Shown here: piece after piece, positions 52,301 through 61,300 of the stretch
How the letters are laid out: the number at the start of each line of letters is the position of its first letter
Numbering within the stretch: position 1 is the stretch's first letter
Assembly: GCF_910592395.1 (NCBI RefSeq)
Contig: NC_088309.1
Span: 9,052,501-9,116,500, forward strand
Origin: Lineus longissimus
Lineage: Eukaryota > Nemertea > Pilidiophora > Heteronemertea > Lineidae
Direction of reading: 5' to 3'
DNA length: 64,000 nt
The notes under the pieces: generated by a model
Databases searched by the model: none
What the model saw: only the letters and a program-made list of their open reading frames with translations
Told to the model about the DNA's origin: nothing
Program-made: the position numbers and the translations under genes

Positions 52301-55300
52301 ATCAAAACACGAAAGGATTGAAATCTTGAAAGTGCAAAAATATTTTTGGATTACAGAACTGTCGATAAAATATCAAACGGGCTGTCAATTCTTCCCAGCA
52401 ATCTGTTTATGATAGATACCTGAGTCGGTGAGTCTGTGTCGCCTAATGTGGATGATGATGAATTGTAAGGAAATTGCTCCGGGCTGACCATGGCTGTGAC
52501 TGGATTACAGGATAGACCAGTTTGTCTGTAACGAGAGTTCCTCGCCTACCATTAGCTCTTTATATCGCCAATTGGTATTCTAGAGTAACGGATGAGGCAG
52601 ATAAGAGTAATGCTTTAGGATGAGGATATTTTGCAAGGCGAGTGAGAGATTACAAAGAGGGATTGGCTCCTCTTTGTATTGGTTGGGGCTACTTGCTTAT
52701 AGCTTTGAGTCTGTGTCTCCACACTCCAAGTAGCACATTTACTTCTTGCGTGTGCCCTTGTGAAAACCACTTTGTCATTTGCATTAGGTCATTGTTGGTC
52801 AATATGATCAACTTCACATTCACTTTTCTTCTTCATCTTCTGATGCTCTGAAACAAAAAAGGCTTCAGTTAAATTCAATCTTATATGTTATGCTTGAGTA
52901 ACAGATAACCCTAACACTTTATACCTTCAGGTTATCCTGATTACATGTTGTTCCTTGAGTTCCATCGCCGATACGAGATGCTGTCCTCGACGCCCTTGAA
53001 ACATGCTGGTCAGGTCCTTGATGAGAGACATGCTGTAGAACAGTTACTGAACATCCTTGAGGTTGAGACGAGTTCCTTTAGAATAGGCTTAAGTCAGGTA
53101 GGTGTATGACGTCTTTTTTATGCAAAACTTCATTACGTACAACTAGCAGTGATAAAAAAAAAGAGTTATGGCCTTCAAGAGTCCTTCTTTGTTGAACGTT
53201 GAGAGCTGCGCAGCTTTGACTGATTTCATGGGTGACAAAGCACCAGCTGATGTACCATTAGCAGTCAATGTGAGATTTATTGATCTCCATTACTTCCCAT
53301 TAGTTCACCGTTATTGTCAGAGATACCAGTGCTGCCATCCATTGATAAATTGTGGAACTGATATTCTTGTGGCGGTTTGTGGTGTTGATGTTAGTCTGAT
53401 GTTTTTGTACAGTTTTATAGGAATATGAAACGAATCGGTTCTTAACCCAGTAAATAGGTGGCATCGCATATTAGATCTTTAAAGGATGAGTCCAGGGACT
53501 GCGGCTCCGAGCAGATTCAATGCGTCACGTCCTGATAAACGGACTGTTGCATTCACAACATGCCTCGAGTGATGCCAATGGCAGTACCTCAGAGGTTATC
53601 GCTGTCAATATAATGTGTTGTTTAATTGACACTCCACCACTGACATGCTGTCATGATTCGAGTGCTCCTGATTAGTGGGACATGTTAGTTGAGCTTTACT
53701 CATATTATCACATAATTGCCTGCATGTTGCTCTATTGATGGTTTGACTACATGTACATGATGAGAATACTGTCAAGTTCTAAAATGTTTTTGGTGAGGAT
53801 TGCATTCAAACGAACATAGCCATTTTAGTGGTGAATGAGGAGAAGGGTTCACCTTGCAGCTGTGCTTATGGCAATATCTCTTTCCATGAGGGTTATAACA
53901 GAGACATTGCCATTACTGGTACATGTGCTAGTTCTAGAATATCGATTCACTTTGATATGTGATAGTCATATGTAGTACTTTGATAAAGTAATAGTAACAC
54001 TTTGAATGCAAGTAATAGTAACACTTTGAATGCAAGTAACTTGAGAAAAGTAATAGCAACGTCTTTGAAATGGTAACAATTCGTATTGAATAATAATATT
54101 TTGATAAGAAATTATTTTTTCTGTGGCAATTTGGATAACCTGGTTCTTTTGAATGGAGAACAATTCTATAGTTATTCAGCGTGTTGTTTCAGTTTAACCC
54201 TTTAGTGAATGTTATTTTGATTCGCTGCCGTGTTTATGACAAGAGCCAGAGGACATACCAGTTAGAGCAAGAAGAAGAAATCACCTTGTGATGTCATTGA
54301 AATCTGCTAATCCATCTCTTTGAATCATATTGACCTAGCACCCGCAAGTCATCAAGTAAGATTATCACTCCAGTCAGCGCAGATGGTTTGAAGTCCAAGA
54401 GAAACAGTTTCAACATCACTTGCCTGTAGGAGCTCTACATGCTACACAAGACTATGTGCAGAGCTGTTCTGAGATTTGAGGGAAATCTGCAAGTGAAACA
54501 TTCTGCAGGTCCATTTCATGCGGTGATGGAATATATTAGCTTAACATTTTGTACAACACGGTTTTACACGATGTGTCAGATTTAGCTGCAAACTCGAGAT
54601 AAAGCCAATCTTAATCAAGTTGTTCTGGATGAGTCATTGGACTTAGAAGGACGACTCTCTGGGGAAGGATCATATTGTCTTCTTACATCTCCCTGTTGTC
54701 GGATGCTGCGAATAAGACGTGACATTTGTCACTGTGATCATATGTAATTAAAAAAGACGATTTGATATAATTGTATTGGCTTCAGACAAGAGTGGAGGTT
54801 TTTATGTTGCATTAACTGGCCAAGAAATGAAAAGAAGTGTTATGTGGCCTTCTATTAAAATGAATCGTGTGGAGTCGAGCCTTGTTTAAGGAGCAGTATA
54901 GCTTGCTATGCTAGTGCTATGCTAAGTTTGCCATGCATGCTGGAATCTTGAGTCAGGTTAAACCCAATGCAAATGAAGTTTTCGTTTAATTTACAGGTTT
55001 CAATTTTGTATTGGTTTTTGATCTATGGCATAAAAAGGTTTAGGATTAGAAGAATGCTTTGGAAATGAAGCGTGCAGTTCTTTTCAAAGTGTTCAAAGCT
55101 TAATTAGTGCAATAGTGTTGAACCTTCTGTAGAGAAAAGAATCTTGGATTGTGGCCAGGACCCTCCTGGGTGTCTCATTTAGCGAGTTTTTATTATCCCA
55201 ATGTAGGTGACGTTTAGAGCAGAATGCACATAAAATATCTCGTCAGGGGGCTTTTCTTTGCTGTGAATACTGTAATTAATGTTATCTGGAATGTAGGTTC

Positions 55301-58300
55301 GTGGAGTGAGATTCCGAGATTTACATATGGAAGGATTGTATTTAAACATGCAAGCCTGCGTGATCTGTGCTTATGACGGTATCAATGAGGATAATTGTCT
55401 GTCTTCATTTATGCAAATAAATCCACCGATTCGAAACAATAGCATGTATGTCAGTTTTGTGTTAAATATTTCATTCTGTGTACCATAGTCCTGATTTCGG
55501 ATATACTGTCCTCAGCCTCGGATTTAGAATTTGACATATCAAACATGGTCACGACCCGGAATATGACATTCCACCCTGATTATCTCATAGAGTCTGGTGG
55601 CGGTGATTTGTGTCCCTTCAGCTTGCTTGGAATCGTGTCTTTTGATGATGTTGTGTCCTCACATCTGGATCTTGCAGATTTGCATTTTGGAGTTTTGTTC
55701 ATGATGATGTCACTCTGTTCCGAGCATAATTTTGAGGTTGAGTGCTCTGAAACAAGTGAAAAAAAAGCGTGTAAAATCCATTGCGTAATTGGCAAGTAAA
55801 TCTGGGTTTAATGGGGCTTGCGTGTCTAGCTATTCAGTAACCCATGCAGTCATGATAATCACTGTACTCAACCAATGGCTCTTCATATATCGCCGTTAGA
55901 ATTCTCACGGTAGAGTCGATTAGAATTTATCACTTCTGGCTGATGTAGTGTCTATTGTTACAAGCTCCTAATCAGCGCTAATGGAATTTCTCTTATCTTA
56001 CAAGCCACTCGAAGTGAAATGTTGAGATATCGTTTTGCGGTAAAACAAAGGAGAGTGTCTCTGTTGACTATGGATCTTGACGGCGTACATGCATATTAAT
56101 GTGATGTCTTCTATTGGATAATTCAAGACCGCAGGATATATTCCATTAGTACGATTACAACCTGACACGAACAGTACAGGGTATAGGGTATAATGATTGT
56201 TTCGTAAGGAGGAATTGCCATTACATGTTGGTCAGTCTGGTGTGGTATTATTCTTAAGGATCCTGGATTTAGCATGCTTCATCGAGCCTACTGCTATGAT
56301 TTCGAGCAGAACACAGAATCCTCTTGCATTTTATGATGTGCGTGATATGTATCAGTGTTTCTTGACACCCTCAGGAACATCAGCTTCAAAGTGATGATCG
56401 GATTTCTTCTTCGGCATTGATGAAATTTATCTTTGTTCACTTCGCTGGAAAATGTATTAATTCAGGGAGAAATATCTTGGTATGTTTTATAATCAATATA
56501 AAAACCTTTCTCATGACTTCAATACGTGAATGCTTGTCAGTATTTTTTCCCCGATCATCTATCATCAAAGGACATTGATGTGGATTGGATCTATCTTGAT
56601 CATGCTCGGTGGTACTCAAAGTCAAATGGAATGATCAGATGAGACAGGCTTTCAATTGTGGATGGCAAAGGGATGCTCTGACATGCCCGGCTCTTGTTTG
56701 ATTGTACTTTGTTCACGACAGATCACAGGATTGACTTGATATTTACTTTATGGGGACACAATGGCAAAGGCATGAGCTGTATGACAGTTGATGGTTTGAT
56801 GGAATTCGAGCTATCACAAGTCTGAGGTATTGTCCTGTTTTGATCAAGTTTGCAACAGGCTCTTTTGATAGGAACTAGGTTGGTCATTGTGTCTTCTAAC
56901 TTGCCAACTTACTTACAGACTCTTTTGTTTGAAGTTGCCTGGTTTTCTGATATCGGTTGTTGTGAGTTTATGCATCCAACATGTGCCAAAATGTGATTCA
57001 TAAGCATGAAGGCTTCAAATCAATTGTTAGGTTTGGAAAGGTCAGGATTGGTTGACATTGTCAAGATGTGGTGTTCTTGGTATTCAGTTGGAATCTCAAT
57101 CATCTTGTCATGTTGATTTTTGAGAATGTGAAAGTGGAATTTCTGTTGACCACCAAAGGAGACAACTGCTCATGACTCTGTTACTTTGCATTCATGTGCC
57201 ATTGCTGAGGAATTTTATACCATATCAAGGGAGTATGATTGAAAGGTTATGATCATGAATATGAAAATCTTGCGATGCAGATCGGTGATTTGGGAAAGTG
57301 TAATGGGAAAAGAATGAGAGTGAAATTTGAAAAGGGAGAAGTGGACTATTGGATGCAGTGGGAAATGGGGCACCACATGAGAACTTAGAATTGGAGTAAA
57401 TATTCTCTGACTGCTTGTGTTTTAACTACACCACTTGTAATTTAACCAAAAGACCTCAGCCTTGCCGCTTTAGATCTTATGCATCTTACGTCTAATTACC
57501 TATTCTCATCTCCGTACTGAGTGTTTTATACAGATAACAAACATTGCAGTGTTGGATATATCAATACTACACAGATCTTGCCAATTATGCAAAGATCCTA
57601 ATTGCCTCATTCAGTAATGATTATTAAGTCGGCTAATGAGGTGTTATTGATGCATGGTTATACCCTATCCAAGTAAATAACCATCATCGTTGCATCATGT
57701 TCGGAATGGAGAAGTTATGGGGAGACAGTGAAATCTGATATGCTTGGAACATTTACCGTTCGAATTCATCTTACCATTCAGTTGGATGCTTGGAATGAAG
57801 TAGCGTATGAATGTTTAGTCCATATTCCTCGGACCGAACAATGAAATTTGAAATATGCTTTGATAGGTGCTTACGATCATGAGGCATGATATTTCTCGGG
57901 CATCCAAACAGTATGTACTGAGAATTCATAACAATTGTTACCAGCGAGGGATGTTTCCATATTGCCAATTTAGCTGGAATGAGTTCAAAGGACTGCGTGT
58001 TCTGAGTGATTAGATCACACTCTCTTCTAATGGATGGATACTAGGTTTTTAGGTCACACTTTCTCTCAGTTGATACTAGGTGATTGAAGGTCACTCATCT
58101 TCTGGTGGATATATAGGTTACTACAACTTTAAATGGATATCATACTTTCTTAGATTTTGATACCAGTGATCAAAACTTCTTCCAGTGGATTCTAGATTAT
58201 TTGTTCTTGTGAATTGGTAGTGGAAAATACTAAGTGAAGAGGTCATACTTATTTCCGATTTTCTGGTCCAGGAGTTGAACTAGGTCATGTAGAACAGAAG

Positions 58301-61300
58301 TTTATTTAGAGTTGGTTGTTCATGGTACATGTTTGACTACTTCAGATGAATTTTTTTCCCTTCCGAGGTCTGATATTGTCCTTGAAGATTTCGTGATAAC
58401 ATTGAAGGATCTCAATGATCATGATACTTTTCCGTTTGTGATTCTAGAGATCTAACGGCGTGTTCAAGCTTGACAACAGAATGCATTGTGTGAATTCATG
58501 TGCCGGTCCGCAATTATTGTCAGCGGAAGTGGGTCGAGTAGGAAGCATTGTTCAGTTGAAGAACCCTTTAATATTCTGGCAAGCGAATGGAGAACATGTG
58601 TAGCCTTTGGCGGCATATTCAGTTTTCATGTCGGTGCAGGATGAGGAGGGATTTGGTTTACCGTCTGATATTGATTCAACTGGTTGGAGGAAAAAATGAC
58701 GGTTTGTAAATGAAGAACACTGGAATGGTAGTCGATGGACATCTGTTACGTTGGTTCTATACTGTTGCTCTGTTGACATCGGAGTGAATTGATCATTGTC
58801 AAATCTGGTTGGTTCTTGATTTTCTTCTGATTTCTGTTTTGATGATATTCAAGATTTGGCAGCAGAAGATATTTTAAGTCTTGATGCTGACAACTTGGAT
58901 AAAACGGCTTGATTTCCAAACCATCTGTCTATTTGTCTGCTATCTGAGTTTTCTCCGAAAAGAAAGAAGGATTTACTCTATAACCTTTCCGGTAGAGAAT
59001 TTTGAAGTGAGACTTTCTATTGTGTGATTTTATCATACTATGTGGATGGTGTATCTTTTGATGTCAGTGCATTTCATATAGAGTTGATTATATCACTGTG
59101 CATTGAGCTTTCAGTATGGCTCCTCCTGTATTGACAATTCCCAGCAACTTTGGATGAACTCAACATTCAAAGGTTTAAAAGTTTCATTCAAATATCATGT
59201 GGTTTGTCTGCGTGTCATTTCATGTTGCCATTCTCATCATTTACCGGAAGGATATTGTTGGGCATCTGCTGCAATATAACCTTTCATGTCACAATTTCAA
59301 TACCGATATAGGTCTCATGTGCCTTTGGCCCAAGTTTTCACAGAAATAATTTCGTCTTTGGAAATGTGAGGCTGAGATTATATCACTAACAAGCTGTTGT
59401 GTTTATTCTTCCACAACTTCATTCTTATCTATCATGTTTAAAACAGGTTTATGATACATTTAAATACCAAGAGGCATTTATTGGAAAAATAACTTGAAAG
59501 TGTTTTAGTTAAGCAGGCATTCCGAGCATCACTGGTGCAGGGTTGCTGTAACATATCTTTGCTAATACCTGTATGTAAAGTCAGGCTTGTACAGTTGGGC
59601 ACTATGTCAGACTGATTTGCTCTGTAATTGATTGAGAAGTACCATTTGTGATGTTAGAAAATCAATCAGGATACTCTTTAATGATAAATTACTATACTTG
59701 TATAAATGGATTACTTCAATTGGTGGATCTGGGATCAATAGCTGAGGGCAGGCGGATGTGAATTTTGTGTCCCATTTAAGAGAGCATGCAGGGATATTTC
59801 AGGCATATGATTATCTTACATTTAGCAACCTCGTCATCCTTTGATGAATCCATTCTGAAAACATTTCCTCTTTCCATCGTATAGCAGCCTGGCTTTCTCT
59901 GTAAATTGATCAGTGCAAAAAAGTGTAACGAGGGCGTATTGATGTCAGGATCCTAGATTCATTCAAGATATAAACAGTTCGATATATACAGAATGTCAGA
60001 CTGGTTTGCCCTATAATCGATTGAGATGAACCATTTGTGATGTTTGAAAATCAATATGGATACTTAATGAAATATATATTTTGAAATGGATTACTTAGAG
60101 GTGATATCGAACAGTTGGGCTATCCTACCAGAGGTTGTAGTTCAGGCTCAGTTGTTAAAAAAGTGGTTGATAATTCAGCAAAGCTTGGGGCAGTTCACAA
60201 AGGCGGCTATTACTCTACTGGTATTTGATGTCAGATGGATAACTGGGCAGCACATTGCCTATCTGAATGTTTTAGATAAACGTGCTGGTGTCTGAGTCAT
60301 AACAGTTTGTAACTTTGAGGCAACAGATGGAACTCTGGTTTTGGGTATGTGGAAAATTTTGATTGAACATCTACTTCGTGTTTGAGCACTTGAAGCCAGC
60401 TCTCTTTCAAGCTAGGCTGTCTATAAAAGTGTGAAATGAAGTGGTTTCTTGAATTTGAATTGAGTGGTTTTTTGTGCGACATTCAAAATGAGGATGTTAC
60501 AGCTACTGGTTCTGATTGTTTTGGTACATTACTGTGAGGATGAATTCGAGTAATGAAGAGTTTTGCTTCAGCTGCATGTATGGGATTATTAGAAATCAAT
60601 GAACAAAAAGCTGTGAAAACAGACAGAAGAGTCTGGAAGTGAATCTCTCTGCTCTTCAGGTTGGTGGTGTTTTTAGGTAACCAAAGCACCTGAGCGAAGA
60701 GGTCTGTCTGGTTTATCATGTTTATGGCAGCTTTTTCCACCTTCTGCACATATTGTATGAAACAGAAGCACCTTGGGAGTATTCATTATGAAGTATGCAT
60801 TCTCCTGGATAATTTTGGTGGTGTGTGGCATGATTTTCATCAGACCAGAATTGAAAATTGTCTAGTTAGTTTTGACAGATCTTGGTTGCTGAATCTTTTG
60901 GTATGTTGATCTGAAGTTTGGCTGCGAGGTTGATGTCTTGAATTGAGTCTTTCAAAGTTCTTTTAGTAGGGATGATGAATAGTTATCAAGGATTAACTGT
61001 TTGAGTGTGACTGTGGAAGAGGATAGACTATTTGGAGAGTGACTATGGAATAGGTATCAACAGTGGACTATTTGGAGAATGACTGTGGAATAGCTTTCAG
61101 AGATTGACAATTGATAGCAAACTTTGTGAAATAACCATCAGTGTTGTGAAGTTGAAAACCACTTCAAGCAGTATTTCATGAACATGTGGTTTTAGCATGA
61201 GGACTAGCAACATGGGTGATATACAGTGGGTGAATTATTCCACGGATAGTGACAATGACACCATCAGTAGCTGGGATGGTGATCGGACTATGAGCTGGGA

